In this document: positions 7,956 through 16,784 of the stretch, in pieces
Layout: each line of letters begins with the position of its first letter
How positions within the stretch are numbered: the first letter of the stretch is position 1
NCBI GenBank assembly: GCA_021771815.1
Contig: JAETOE010000008.1
Coordinates: 62,001-126,000, forward strand
Source of the DNA: Roseburia hominis
Lineage (GTDB): Bacteria > Bacillota > Clostridia > Lachnospirales > Lachnospiraceae
Direction: 5' to 3'
Length of the DNA stretch: 64,000 nucleotides
Notes under the pieces: model-generated
Database searches by the model: none
What the model was told of the DNA's origin: nothing
The model's input: only the letters and a program-made list of their open reading frames with translations
Translations under genes and position numbers: made by a program

Positions 7956-7989
7956 ATAAAATCCTCCAAGTTTTCGTAATTTTATGTCG

Positions 7990-8805
7990 TTATTTTGTCG
8001 TGCTCATGTCATGCGACTTCTTTGCACAGGCGCGCTGTGCAGTGATGACGGTATCGCGCAGACCGCCTTTTTCGAGGGCGGCGACCGCCTCGATCGTTGT
8101 GCCTCCCGGTGAGCAGACAGCGTCCTTTAACTCGCCCGGGTGTTTCCCTGTCTCCAGTACCATCTTTGCAGCGCCGTACACGGACTGCGCAGCGAACTTG
8201 TAAGCCTGCGCGCGCGGCATTCCGTCTGCAACGGCGGCGTCCGCCATCGCTTCGATGAACAGATAGACGTAAGCGGGAGAAGAGCCGGAGACACCGACTA
8301 CGGCGTCGATCAGACTTTCCGGTACGACCTCGGATTTGCCGAAGGAATCGAAGATCTCCTGAATCTGGGATAACTCCTTCGCCGTAACTGCAGCGTTCGC
8401 GCAGAGGGCGCTCATTGCCTCTCCGACCAGTGCCGGAGTATTCGGCATCGCACGCACTAATTTGATCTTCCTGCCAAACGCTTCCTCGATAGAGGCAATC
8501 GTTTTCCCGGCGGCAATCGAGACTATGATACAGCCGTTCTTTAAGTGCGGGGCAATCTGCGGAATTACTTCGTCGAACTTATTCGGCTTGACCGCGAGGA
8601 ACAGAATGTCACTCCGCTCGGCGACTGTCTCATTGGAGAGCGTCGTCTCAATGGAGAATCTGCTTCGGATGGCATCTAAGGTCGCGGAAGAATGCGCGCT
8701 TGCGATGACCTGGCTCGTCGTTGCGAGCGATGCGTTTAAGATACCGCCAATCATGGCGCTTCCCATGTTTCCGGCGCCGATAAAACCGATAATCTTATCA
8801 AACAT
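7990..8805 (-). CDS. proC: Pyrroline-5-carboxylate reductase
   Basis: A 271-residue enzyme that reduces 1-pyrroline-5-carboxylate to proline with NAD(P)H, the last step of proline synthesis. The Rossmann motif GFIGAGNMGSAM lies at residues 6-17. FLAVKPNKFDEVI, VRAMPNTPALVGEA and the C-terminal signature region around VSGSSPAYVYLFIEAMADAA and SPGGTTIEAV are all present. An in-frame upstream ATG would add 24 atypical residues, so I use the ATG whose product begins MFDKIIGF. It is the first gene of a probable two-gene minus-strand unit with the GH13 enzyme. Confidence 0.95.
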   Translation of the reverse strand: MFDKIIGFIGAGNMGSAMIGGILNASLATTSQVIASAHSSATLDAIRSRFSIETTLSNETVAERSDILFLAVKPNKFDEVIPQIAPHLKNGCIIVSIAAGKTIASIEEAFGRKIKLVRAMPNTPALVGEAMSALCANAAVTAKELSQIQEIFDSFGKSEVVPESLIDAVVGVSGSSPAYVYLFIEAMADAAVADGMPRAQAYKFAAQSVYGAAKMVLETGKHPGELKDAVCSPGGTTIEAVAALEKGGLRDTVITAQRACAKKSHDMSTTK

Positions 8806-8879
8806 AACAGAACCTGACCTTTCTCTATAGTAGAACAGCCGGCTAAATATCTGATAGCCGACCGTCCTTTTATACAAAT

Positions 8880-8908
8880 ATGGTAGCCCTTTTTGGTGAA
8901 AACGTCAA
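8880..8908 (-). promoter_or_regulatory. Sigma-A promoter of proC
   Basis: On the minus strand, TTGACG (8903-8908) and TACCAT (8880-8885) are spaced 17 bases apart, upstream of proC. Confidence 0.65.
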
Positions 8909-8931
8909 TATGCTTTCGGGCAAAAGGGGAT

Positions 8932-8964
8932 AAAAAACCCCTGCCGGCAAAAATGCGGCAGGGG
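8932..8964 (-). terminator. Rho-independent terminator of the crotonase gene
   Basis: CCCCTGCCG and CGGCAGGGG arms are followed on the minus strand by six T. It sits 39 bases after the crotonase stop codon. Confidence 0.9.
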
Positions 8965-9002
8965 TATGTATCATACGCCTGATGACGTAGAATTGGAAAA
9001 TC

Positions 9003-9806
9003 TTAGAAATCAGTCAGGTTTGCAGCTCTTCTCTCTAAGAAAGCGCTCATACCTTCCTTCTTGTCGCTTGTAGAGCAGGTAACACCGAAGAGGTTCGCCT
9101 CCATCTCAACAGCATTCTTGATGTCCATATCGTAGCCGTTGTTGATGGCGGCCTTTGCGATGGATACAGCGTAGCTTCCCTTGGAGATGATCTTGGCAGC
9201 CATAGCCTTTGCTGTGGACATCAGCTCTTCCGGAGCAACGACTTTATTTACAAGACCGATGCGGTATGCTTCGTTCGCGTCGATGTTGTCGCAGGTGAAG
9301 ATCATTTCCTTCGCGCGTCCCATGCCAACTAAGCGGGCAAGTCTCTGTGTACCGCCGAATCCGGGAATGATTCCAAGACCGCACTCAGGCTGTCCGAATA
9401 CAGCGTTATCGGAAGCGATACGGATATCACAAGCCATGGAAATCTCACAGCCGCCGCCAAGTGCGAAACCGTTTACTGCTGCGATCGTAACCTGACGCAT
9501 ATTCATCAGCTTAAAGAAAGGAACGGAAGCCTTCATACCGAATGCTCTTGCCTCTGCTGCGGTGAAATTCACCATCTCGGCGATATCGGCGCCTGCAACG
9601 AAGGACTTGAATTCGTTGCCCTTCTTGTCCGGCCCGCCTGTTAAGATGACAACTTTTACGTCGTCTCTTGCCTCGATCTCGGTCAGCGCAATATTCAGCT
9701 CGTCTAAAGTCTCGCTGTTCAATGCGTTAAGTGCGGCAGGTCTTGAAATGGTAAGAACTGCGATCTCATCAGCGACTTCCAATTTTAAGTTGTTAAATTC
9801 ACTCAT
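9003..9806 (-). CDS. crt: Enoyl-CoA hydratase / 3-hydroxybutyryl-CoA dehydratase (crotonase)
   Basis: A 267-residue crotonase-fold enzyme expected to dehydrate 3-hydroxybutyryl-CoA to crotonyl-CoA in the route to butyrate. AGADIAEM supplies the oxyanion-hole region, AVNGFALGGGCE the first conserved Glu, and FGQPECGLGIIPGFGGTQRL the second oxyanion and Glu region. Length is normal. AGGAGGG precedes the ATG. The gene is alone, with its own promoter and terminator, rather than inside a bcd-etf-hbd-thl operon as in many clostridia. The Crt assignment over a general enoyl-CoA hydratase is therefore likely but not certain. Confidence 0.85.
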   Translation of the reverse strand: MSEFNNLKLEVADEIAVLTISRPAALNALNSETLDELNIALTEIEARDDVKVVILTGGPDKKGNEFKSFVAGADIAEMVNFTAAEARAFGMKASVPFFKLMNMRQVTIAAVNGFALGGGCEISMACDIRIASDNAVFGQPECGLGIIPGFGGTQRLARLVGMGRAKEMIFTCDNIDANEAYRIGLVNKVVAPEELMSTAKAMAAKIISKGSYAVSIAKAAINNGYDMDIKNAVEMEANLFGVTCSTSDKKEGMSAFLERRAANLTDF

Positions 9807-9860
9807 TCTTAAAACCCTCCTGAATAGTTTGATAAAAAATTAACAAAAAACTCTACTATC

Positions 9861-9889
9861 AGAGTACTGCTTTTGGAGGAATTTGTCAA
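9861..9889 (-). promoter_or_regulatory. Sigma-A promoter of crt
   Basis: On the minus strand, TTGACA (9884-9889) and TACTCT (9861-9866) have a 17-base spacer. It is divergent from the aminotransferase promoter next to it. Confidence 0.7.
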
Positions 9890-9901
9890 TAGATTTCTCT
9901 A

Positions 9902-9930
9902 TTTTCATTTCGGAAGAAAAGGGGTATACT
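9902..9930 (+). promoter_or_regulatory. Probable sigma-A promoter of the aminotransferase gene
   Basis: TTTTCA and TATACT are separated by 17 bases. The -35 box is weak and the -10 box is good. It lies about 75 bases before the start codon. Confidence 0.5.
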
Positions 9931-10004
9931 GTCCACGTAAGCAATGAGCAGTGAGGGCGAAAAGCCCAAGCGTCAGCGGAGCTGCCACACGAAGGAGCAA
10001 TGTT

Positions 10005-11198
10005 ATGAGCACAAAACGATCCTACATATCAAAAATTGTAAAGGAAATGCCTGATTCGGGAATCAAGGATTTCTTCGATATAGCCAATACCATGGAGGGC
10101 GCGCTTTCCCTCGGCGTGGGAGAGCCAGATTTTCCGACGCCGGAACATGTAAGGGAGGCAGCGATTGCGTCCATCCGGCGCGCCGAGACGAAATACACGG
10201 ATAACCGCGGCTCGGTGGAGCTTCGCGCGGCGGCGGCAGAATATTTAGAGAAATTCGGTCTGCATTACGACAGGGCGGATGAGATCCTGATTACGATGGG
10301 GGCGAGCGAGGGAATTGACCTTGCGCTGCGCACGCTGGTGAATCCCGGGGATGAGGTATTGGTCGCAGAGCCTGCCTATGTGTCGTATATTCCCTGTGTC
10401 GAGCTGTGCGGGGGCGTTCCTGTCTCAATTCCGCTGCAGGCGAAGAACCGTTTCCGTCTGACGGCGGAGGAACTCATAGAGCGGATTACCGATAAGACCC
10501 GGGTGCTTCTGATTTCATTCCCGAACAATCCGACGGGCGCAATTATGGAGAGGGAGGATCTTGAGGCGATCCGCAAGGTGGTCATGGAACATGATATTTT
10601 CGTAATCACCGATGAAATTTATGCAGAACTGACTTACGGAAGACGTCATGTGTCGATCGCATCGCTGCCGGATATGTATGAACGCTGTGTTGTCTTAAAC
10701 GGCTTTTCCAAGGCGTTCGCGATGACGGGCTGGCGCATGGGAATCGCGGCTGGCCCGGCGGATGTGATTTTTCACATGAACAAGATTCATCAGTTCACAA
10801 CGATGTCGGCGGGGACGACTTCGCAGTATGCGGCGCTTGAGGCGCTTACAAGCCCGGTGCGGGATGCGGAGATTGAAGTGATGCGGGCGGAATATGACAA
10901 GAGACGCCATCTGATGACGGAGGGTTTTCGGGCAATGGGGCTTTCAGTTGTGGAGCCGGAGGGCGCGTTTTATGTATTTCCTTCGATCAAAGAGACAGGG
11001 CTTACCTCGATGGAATTCTGCGGGCGGCTTCTTAGAGAGCAGAGGGTCGCTGTAATTCCCGGCAATGCGTTCGGAGAATGCGGGGAAGGATATATTCGGT
11101 GTTCCTACGCATATTCCAAAGATGTGATAAAGGAATGCCTCGATAAAATCAGCGCGTTTACCGCAGGCTTTGGGCTAAGGGAAAGCAGGGATGCGTAA
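10005..11198 (+). CDS. PLP-dependent class I/II aminotransferase
   Basis: A 397-residue fold-type I aminotransferase. Visible features are SLGVGEPDFPTPEHV at the N-terminus, MGASEGIDLALR for the phosphate-binding region, SFPNNPTGA with the substrate-aldimine Asn, FVITDEIYAELTY, and the PLP-binding Lys in NGFSKAFAMTGWRMG. A conserved Arg lies near the end (EGYIRCSYA). It resembles the PatA/AspC-like group from Firmicutes, but the amino-acid substrate cannot be fixed. ATG 10005 has AAGGAGC about 7 bases upstream; the longer frame reaching to 9951 does not. MutY follows on the same strand. Confidence 0.88.
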   Translation: MSTKRSYISKIVKEMPDSGIKDFFDIANTMEGALSLGVGEPDFPTPEHVREAAIASIRRAETKYTDNRGSVELRAAAAEYLEKFGLHYDRADEILITMGASEGIDLALRTLVNPGDEVLVAEPAYVSYIPCVELCGGVPVSIPLQAKNRFRLTAEELIERITDKTRVLLISFPNNPTGAIMEREDLEAIRKVVMEHDIFVITDEIYAELTYGRRHVSIASLPDMYERCVVLNGFSKAFAMTGWRMGIAAGPADVIFHMNKIHQFTTMSAGTTSQYAALEALTSPVRDAEIEVMRAEYDKRRHLMTEGFRAMGLSVVEPEGAFYVFPSIKETGLTSMEFCGRLLREQRVAVIPGNAFGECGEGYIRCSYAYSKDVIKECLDKISAFTAGFGLRESRDA

Positions 11199-11264
11199 TA
11201 CGCCTGACGGGATCAGGCAAGGTTGCAATGAAGTTTGGAAGTTACTCGGTTTGGGAGAAATAGA

Positions 11265-12488
11265 ATGTTACAGGATTTTGAATTAGAACAGCTCACAGAG
11301 CCGCTTCTTGCATGGTTTGCCGATCATGCAAGAGTACTTCCGTGGCGCGAGGAGCCGACGCCCTACCGGGTGTGGGTTTCGGAAATCATGCTGCAGCAGA
11401 CAAGAGTGGAGGCGGTCAAGCCCTATTTTGCGCGGTTCACCTCGGAACTGCCGGATGTGGCGGCACTGGCGGAGTGCCCGGAGGATAAGCTTTTAAAGCT
11501 GTGGGAGGGACTCGGCTACTACAACCGTGTGCGGAATATGCAAAAAGCGGCGATTACGGTGATGGAGGAGTACGGCGGCGTGATTCCCGCCGACTACGAA
11601 AAACTGCTTTCGCTTAAAGGAATCGGTTCTTACACGGCGGGGGCAATCGCGTCGATTGCCTACGGTAAGCCGGTTCCGGCGGTGGACGGCAATGTGCTGC
11701 GCATTATAACGCGCGCATCGGCGGATGATACGGATATTATGAAGCAGTCCTTCCGCAGCGAGGTGGAGCGAAGACTTCTTGCAGTGATGCGGGAGCTTAG
11801 GGTTTCGGAGGCGGTGGAGGATGCGCTTTCAAAGCGGATGAGAGGAGCGCTGCATGGGGGAGGGAGGCAGAATGCAAATCTCCCCGGCGCGCTCAACCAG
11901 GCGCTTATGGAGCTTGGCGCTACGGTCTGCGTGCCAAACGGCGCGCCGCTCTGTGAACAGTGTCCGTGGCGTGATCTGTGCCTTGCAAAAAGGGGGAGTA
12001 AAATTGATGTGCTTCCGGTGAAGAGCAAGGCGAAGGCGCGCAGAATCGAGGAGCGCACAGTGCTCATTATCCGTGACGGCGCAAAGGTCGCAATCCATAA
12101 GCGGCCAAAGAAGGGACTTCTGGCAGGACTTTATGAACTGCCGAATTTCATGGGAAAGTGTACGCCAGAGGAGGCGCTTGCTCTTGTAAAGGAGCGGGGA
12201 TTTGCTCCGCTGCGCATCGAGAAGCTTGCGGACGCGAAGCATATTTTCTCCCATATAGAGTGGCATATGACAGGGTATGCGATTCTGGTGGAGGAAGCGG
12301 ACTATGCTATAGGAGCGGGGCAGGCTAAGGAAGCGGACTATGCCGCAGGGACAGACAGCTTTCTCTTTGTGGAAGCAGAGGACGCGAGAGAGCGTTATGC
12401 GATTCCGTCCGCGTTTGCGGCATATGCAGGGTATATGAATCTTCGGTTGGGAAAAGACGGTTTCTTAAAAGAGGGAGCCGGTGCATAA
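11265..12488 (+). CDS. mutY: A/G-specific adenine DNA glycosylase
   Basis: A 407-residue base-excision-repair enzyme that removes adenine mispaired with 8-oxoguanine. Catalytic Glu40 lies in VSEIMLQQT, the helix-hairpin-helix in LSLKGIGSYTAG (about 115-126), and catalytic Asp141 in VPAVDGNV. A 4Fe-4S cluster is formed by Cys222, Cys230, Cys233 and Cys239, with seven residues in the first gap where MutY usually has six. A roughly 20-residue Gly/Asn-containing insert (about 190-207) precedes the cluster. The C-terminal NUDIX-like 8-oxoG recognition domain follows. GGGAG upstream supports ATG 11265. A terminator overlaps the stop codon. Confidence 0.93.
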   Translation: MLQDFELEQLTEPLLAWFADHARVLPWREEPTPYRVWVSEIMLQQTRVEAVKPYFARFTSELPDVAALAECPEDKLLKLWEGLGYYNRVRNMQKAAITVMEEYGGVIPADYEKLLSLKGIGSYTAGAIASIAYGKPVPAVDGNVLRIITRASADDTDIMKQSFRSEVERRLLAVMRELRVSEAVEDALSKRMRGALHGGGRQNANLPGALNQALMELGATVCVPNGAPLCEQCPWRDLCLAKRGSKIDVLPVKSKAKARRIEERTVLIIRDGAKVAIHKRPKKGLLAGLYELPNFMGKCTPEEALALVKERGFAPLRIEKLADAKHIFSHIEWHMTGYAILVEEADYAIGAGQAKEADYAAGTDSFLFVEAEDARERYAIPSAFAAYAGYMNLRLGKDGFLKEGAGA

Positions 12489-12500
12489 GCACCGGCTTTT
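12476..12500 (+). terminator. Terminator overlapping the mutY stop codon
   Basis: AGCCGGTGC and GCACCGGCT arms with a four-base loop are followed by a short T-run. The mutY TAA lies in the loop. Confidence 0.85.
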
Positions 12501-12908
12501 CATATGAAAAAGATTGTGTGTATTGGAAGTGAAGTGAGTCCACAAGGTGAACCTGTTCACTATCTGCTGGGAGGAACCTTGCTTATTACTAAGCAAGGTG
12601 ACCTGACAAGCACTTGTCAGGAATGAAAAAAGTTCTATGAAAAATTTATCTAGCTGTCTTTTGTTATGAATATAATATAAAATGGAATTATGACCAGTGT
12701 ATGCCAAGATTATTAGAATTTTGTAAATAAAATATGAACAAAAAATGCTGCAAACTGCAAAAAGGTTGAATTTTGACGAATTTTGGTGAATTTCAGAAAT
12801 TCCTAAGAAAAAATAAATTGGCGTATTGTTTCAAAGCGTGTATAATAAAACGGACGAATACGGCAGTGTGCTATTTCCGCGGTGCGGATGGTACAGATTG
12901 GAGGAGCG
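12489..12908 (+). other. Intergenic region between mutY and glf with three hairpins
   Basis: I see no gene. Three consecutive palindromes lie at 12547-12560 (GTGAAC-CT-GTTCAC), 12576-12599 (ACCTTGCTTA and TAAGCAAGGT) and 12602-12621 (CCTGACAAG and CTTGTCAGG). None has a T-run. An AT-rich stretch then leads to the glf promoter at 12818-12846. Confidence 0.6.
12818..12846 (+). promoter_or_regulatory. Sigma-A promoter of glf
   Basis: TTGGCG and a perfect TATAAT are separated by 17 bases, about 60 bases before the glf start. Confidence 0.8.
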
Positions 12909-14051
12909 ATGTATGACAGTATTGTCATAGGCGCCGGGATCGCCGGGGCTGTGGCAGCGAGGAAGCTTGCAGAGGAAAAGGGAAAAAACGTTCTTGTTAT
13001 TGAGCAAAGGAGCCACATCGGCGGCAATTGCTATGACGAGAAGGATGAAAGCGGCGTGTTGATTCACAATTACGGACCGCATATATTTCACACGGGGATG
13101 GAGGAGGTATTCTCCTATCTTTCGCGTTTTACAGAATGGTATCTGTTCGGGCATGAGGTGGTCGCGAAGGTCGGTGGTCAGCTAATACCCGTGCCGTTTA
13201 ATCTGAATACGCTACATATGGTGTACGAGAAGGAGAAAGCCGATCGTCTGGAACAGAAGCTTGTTGCGGCATACGGTGAGGGCAGCAGGGTTCCGATCAT
13301 GAAGCTGCGCGAGAACGAAGACCCGGATATCCGGGAGATTGCACAGTATGTCTACGAGAATGTTTTTCTGCGCTATACGATGAAACAGTGGGGGCAGAAA
13401 CCGGAGGAGATCAGTCCGGAGGTCACGGGGCGTGTGCCGGTTCTTATTTCCTATGACAACCGCTATTTTCAGGATAAATATCAGGGCGTGCCCAAGGACG
13501 GTTTTACGCCGATGTTTGAGAAAATGCTCACGCACCCGGGCATTACGGTGAAGTGCGGGGTGGATTGTAAGGAGCTGCTTAAGCTTGAGGGAGACATCAT
13601 ATATTTTAAGGGAGAGCCGTTTGCGGGGGATGTGATCTTCACGGGAGCGTTAGACGAACTTTTTGACTGCAGATTCGGCAGACTTCCGTACCGTTCTCTT
13701 GACTTTAAGTTCGAGCACTACGACGAGGAGTCTTATCAGGGGCACAGCGTGGTGAATTACACGGTCAGTGAGGAGTTTACAAGGATTACGGAGTTTAAGT
13801 ATCTGACAGGTCAGAAGGATGCAAACGGCACGACAATCGTAAAAGAATATCCGTTTGCCTACACCGGGGCCAAGGGGGAGATTCCTTACTATGCGATTCC
13901 AAACGAAGAGAATCAGGCATTGTATGAGAAGTACCGCGCGCTGACGGCGGGGATGAAGAATTTTCATCTGCTTGGCAGGCTTGCGGAATACAAATATTAC
14001 AATATTGACGCCATGACGAAAAAGGCAATGGAACTGGCAGAGCAGTTGTAG
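12909..14051 (+). CDS. glf: UDP-galactopyranose mutase
   Basis: A 380-residue FAD enzyme that interconverts UDP-galactopyranose and UDP-galactofuranose, the donor for galactofuranose in surface glycans. The FAD-binding motif IVIGAGIAGAVAA lies at the N-terminus. EQRSHIGGNCYDE, NYGPHIFHT and the ending region FHLLGRLAEYKYYNIDAM are diagnostic of Glf. Length is normal. ATG 12909 directly follows GGAGGAG. The next glycosyltransferase, 47 bases downstream, may use the galactofuranose donor, so the two are probably one unit linked to the surface polysaccharide genes at the left of the window. Confidence 0.95.
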   Translation: MYDSIVIGAGIAGAVAARKLAEEKGKNVLVIEQRSHIGGNCYDEKDESGVLIHNYGPHIFHTGMEEVFSYLSRFTEWYLFGHEVVAKVGGQLIPVPFNLNTLHMVYEKEKADRLEQKLVAAYGEGSRVPIMKLRENEDPDIREIAQYVYENVFLRYTMKQWGQKPEEISPEVTGRVPVLISYDNRYFQDKYQGVPKDGFTPMFEKMLTHPGITVKCGVDCKELLKLEGDIIYFKGEPFAGDVIFTGALDELFDCRFGRLPYRSLDFKFEHYDEESYQGHSVVNYTVSEEFTRITEFKYLTGQKDANGTTIVKEYPFAYTGAKGEIPYYAIPNEENQALYEKYRALTAGMKNFHLLGRLAEYKYYNIDAMTKKAMELAEQL

Positions 14052-14098
14052 GATAAGACGGGGCGAATCCCTTTGGAGAAAATAGGAGAAGATAAGCT

Positions 14099-15112
14099 AT
14101 GAAATTGTTGACCTTTGCAATTCCGTGTTATAATTCGGAAAATTATATGGAGAAATGTATTGAATCCCTTCTTCCGGGCGGGGAGGATGTGGAGATTCTC
14201 ATCGTGGACGACGGGTCTAAGGATCGTACCGCCGAGATTGCAGATGAGTATGCGAAAAAGTATCCGACAATCATCCGTGCGATCCATCAGGAGAACGGCG
14301 GGCATGGCGAGGCGGTCAACGCCGGAATCCGCAATGCAACCGGGCTATATTTTAAGGTGGTCGACAGCGACGACTGGGTGGACGGCGAAGCGTACGCGAA
14401 GATTCTTGCAAAGCTAAAGGAGCTTTCCGGCGGCGGCCGGACGCTCGATATGTTCATTGCCAACTATGTCTATGAGAAAGAGGGTGCGAAGCGCAAGAAG
14501 GTCATGCGCTGCTCCAATCTGCCGAAGGATACGCTCTTTACATGGAAAGAAGCGGGGCATTTTCGCAAGGGTCAGTATATTCTGATGCACTCGGTCATTT
14601 ACCGTACCAGGCTGCTGCGTGAATGTGGGCTGGAGCTGCCGAAACACACGTTTTATGTGGATAATATCTATGTGTATAAGCCGCTTCCGTCGGTACATAC
14701 GCTCTATTACATGGACGTGGATTTCTACCGCTATTTTATCGGAAGGGACGATCAGTCGGTCAATGAACGAGTTATGATTACGCGCATCGACCAGCAGATC
14801 CGCGTCAACAAGATTATGGTGGATGAATTTGATCTGTGGAAAATTCAGGACCGCAGGCTGCGCCGTTATATGTTTAACTATTTGGAAATTATTACGGTCA
14901 TTTCCACGATCATGCTGATCCGTTCCGGCACGGAGGAGAATCTTGAGAAGAAGCGTGAACTGTGGAAATATATCAAAGATAAGGATATCCGTCTGTTCCA
15001 CCATCTGCGCACGGGCATCATGGGAAATACCATGAATCTGCCGGGCAGAGGCGGCAGAAAGATTTCTGTCGCGGCGTATAAGCTCTCACAGAAGGTCGTG
15101 GGATTTAATTAA
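14099..15112 (+). CDS. Family 2 glycosyltransferase
   Basis: A 337-residue GT-A enzyme. Visible features are FAIPCYNSENYMEKCIESL, ILIVDDGSKDRTAEI, the metal-binding VVDSDDWVD and a YVDNIYVYKPL region further on. It has no strong membrane helix and should act at the cytoplasmic face of the membrane. Glf upstream and its position in the same transcription unit suggest a galactofuranosyl or related transferase. The donor is inferred from context only. A terminator follows within 6 bases of the stop. Confidence 0.85.
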   Translation: MKLLTFAIPCYNSENYMEKCIESLLPGGEDVEILIVDDGSKDRTAEIADEYAKKYPTIIRAIHQENGGHGEAVNAGIRNATGLYFKVVDSDDWVDGEAYAKILAKLKELSGGGRTLDMFIANYVYEKEGAKRKKVMRCSNLPKDTLFTWKEAGHFRKGQYILMHSVIYRTRLLRECGLELPKHTFYVDNIYVYKPLPSVHTLYYMDVDFYRYFIGRDDQSVNERVMITRIDQQIRVNKIMVDEFDLWKIQDRRLRRYMFNYLEIITVISTIMLIRSGTEENLEKKRELWKYIKDKDIRLFHHLRTGIMGNTMNLPGRGGRKISVAAYKLSQKVVGFN

Positions 15113-15117
15113 ATGGG

Positions 15118-15154
15118 AACCGCCCTTGCAGCCAAAACTGCGAGGGCGGTTTTT
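15118..15154 (+). terminator. Terminator of the glf-glycosyltransferase unit
   Basis: AACCGCCCT-T-GCAG pairs with CTGC-G-AGGGCGGTT and is followed by a T-run. The gene converging from the right (pncB) ends 50 bases further on. Confidence 0.85.
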
Positions 15155-15204
15155 CGATGTCTTAAACTTTGCATGAAAGAGCCGGCGGTTCTTCCATGCT
15201 TGTC

Positions 15205-16662
15205 TTATTCTACGCTCATTTTGTTAAAAAGCGCTGTTTTCATATCATGAAGCTTCTGGGATAAATCCACGTAGATTTCCTGTGGATTGACAAAACGCTT
15301 CGTCTCGTCCCAGATCGTATCCTTTTCTTTATTACAGATGTCTCTGATCTCCATGACACTCGGGGACTCATAGACAGTTCTGCCGCTTTTTATGACAGGA
15401 ACGAGCATTTCGCGCATCGTATAACTGCCGCCGGTGAGCTTTGTCTTCTTCCACGGGGCATTCGGATCGAAGAGCTTTAATTCCTCGTTCTCGTCGAATG
15501 CCTCATCGTGCAGGCAGATTAAGTCGGCGCGGATTTTGCCGGTATTCTTGTCGTAGATGCGGTAGAAGGTCTTGTTGCCCGGGTTTGTTACTTTTTCCAC
15601 ATTCTCGGAGAGCTTGATCTTCGGCTGAAAATTGCCGTCTGCATCACGGACGGCGGCAAGCTTGTACACGCCGCCGAACGCCGGATTGTCCTTTGCGGTG
15701 ATTAAGTTCGTGCCGACGCCCCACGAGGTGATCGTGGCGCCCTGCAGCTTTAAGCTCTCAATCAGATATTCGTCGAGGTCGTTCGAGGCGGAGATGACCG
15801 CATCCGCAAATCCGGCGGCATCGAGCATTCTGCGCACTTGTTTGGACAGGTAGGCGAGGTCGCCGCTGTCCATGCGGATGCCGTAGTAGGTCAGCGGGAT
15901 TCCCGCTTCGCGCATCTCGGTAAATACCCGGATCGCGTTCGGAATACCGGACTTTAAGGTGTCGTAGGTGTCCACGAGCAGGATGCAGGCGGAAGGGTAA
16001 AGTTCGGCATATTTCTTGAATGCCGTATATTCATCGGGAAAGCTCATGATCCAACTGTGCGCATGTGTGCCGAGTACCGGGACGTGAAACATCTGTCCGG
16101 CGAGCACGTTGGAGGTGCCGTTACAGCCGCCGATGACAGCCGCGCGTGCGCCGTAAATGCCAGAATCCGGTCCCTGTGCGCGGCGCAGGCCAAACTCCAT
16201 CACATTGTCGCCCTTGGCGGCGTAACAGACGCGCGCCGCCTTTGTCGCGATCAGCGACTGGTGGTTGATGATGTTTAAGATGGCTGTCTCAATGAGCTGC
16301 GCTTCCATAATCGGTGCGACGACCTTTACCAGAGGTTCCCTCGGAAAAATAAGGCTGCCTTCCGGCACGGCGTAGATATCACCGGAGAATCTAAAGTCGC
16401 GCAGATACGAAAGAAAATCTTCTTCGAAAATATGAAGTTCCCGCAGATAGCGGATATCATCTTCGTCAAAGTGCAGATTCTCGATATAATCGATGACCTG
16501 TGCCAGTCCTGCGCAGACGGAGTAGCCGCCGCCGCAAGGGTTGCTGCGGTAAAATGCGTCAAAAACGACGACATCCTTGTTGTGATTCTTGAAATATCCC
16601 TGCATCATGGTCAGCTCGTAGAGATCGGTGAGCATGGTCAGATTTAAAGTACTCATATACAT
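15205..16662 (-). CDS. pncB: Nicotinate phosphoribosyltransferase
   Basis: A roughly 485-residue enzyme that joins nicotinate and PRPP to give nicotinate mononucleotide in NAD salvage. TMLTDLYELTMMQGYF at the N-terminus, FDAFYRSNPCGGGY, VPVLGTHAHSWIMSF, ILLVDTYDTL and IRMDSGDLAYLSK are family signatures. Two start codons, 16662 and 16656, lie close together and both give a normal N-terminus. The best Shine-Dalgarno (AAAGGAG) lies too far upstream unless the CGGAAC/GTTCCG hairpin between them forms. A longer open frame upstream has no support. The gene is monocistronic and divergent from the C_GCAxxG_C_C gene. Confidence 0.93.
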   Translation of the reverse strand: MYMSTLNLTMLTDLYELTMMQGYFKNHNKDVVVFDAFYRSNPCGGGYSVCAGLAQVIDYIENLHFDEDDIRYLRELHIFEEDFLSYLRDFRFSGDIYAVPEGSLIFPREPLVKVVAPIMEAQLIETAILNIINHQSLIATKAARVCYAAKGDNVMEFGLRRAQGPDSGIYGARAAVIGGCNGTSNVLAGQMFHVPVLGTHAHSWIMSFPDEYTAFKKYAELYPSACILLVDTYDTLKSGIPNAIRVFTEMREAGIPLTYYGIRMDSGDLAYLSKQVRRMLDAAGFADAVISASNDLDEYLIESLKLQGATITSWGVGTNLITAKDNPAFGGVYKLAAVRDADGNFQPKIKLSENVEKVTNPGNKTFYRIYDKNTGKIRADLICLHDEAFDENEELKLFDPNAPWKKTKLTGGSYTMREMLVPVIKSGRTVYESPSVMEIRDICNKEKDTIWDETKRFVNPQEIYVDLSQKLHDMKTALFNKMSVE

Positions 16663-16735
16663 TTCGGAACAAAAAAGGTTCCGCTCCTTTCGTCGGTTGA
16701 TATGCATAAGTATAGCATATAAATGATCAAAAGCG

Positions 16736-16764
16736 TTGTGAAAATACAAGAAAAGTTATATAGT
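16736..16764 (+). promoter_or_regulatory. Sigma-A promoter of the C_GCAxxG_C_C gene
   Basis: TTGTGA and TATAGT are separated by 17 bases, about 20 bases before the start codon. Confidence 0.55.
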
Positions 16765-16784
16765 ATTGGTAGGTGAGGTGCGAT

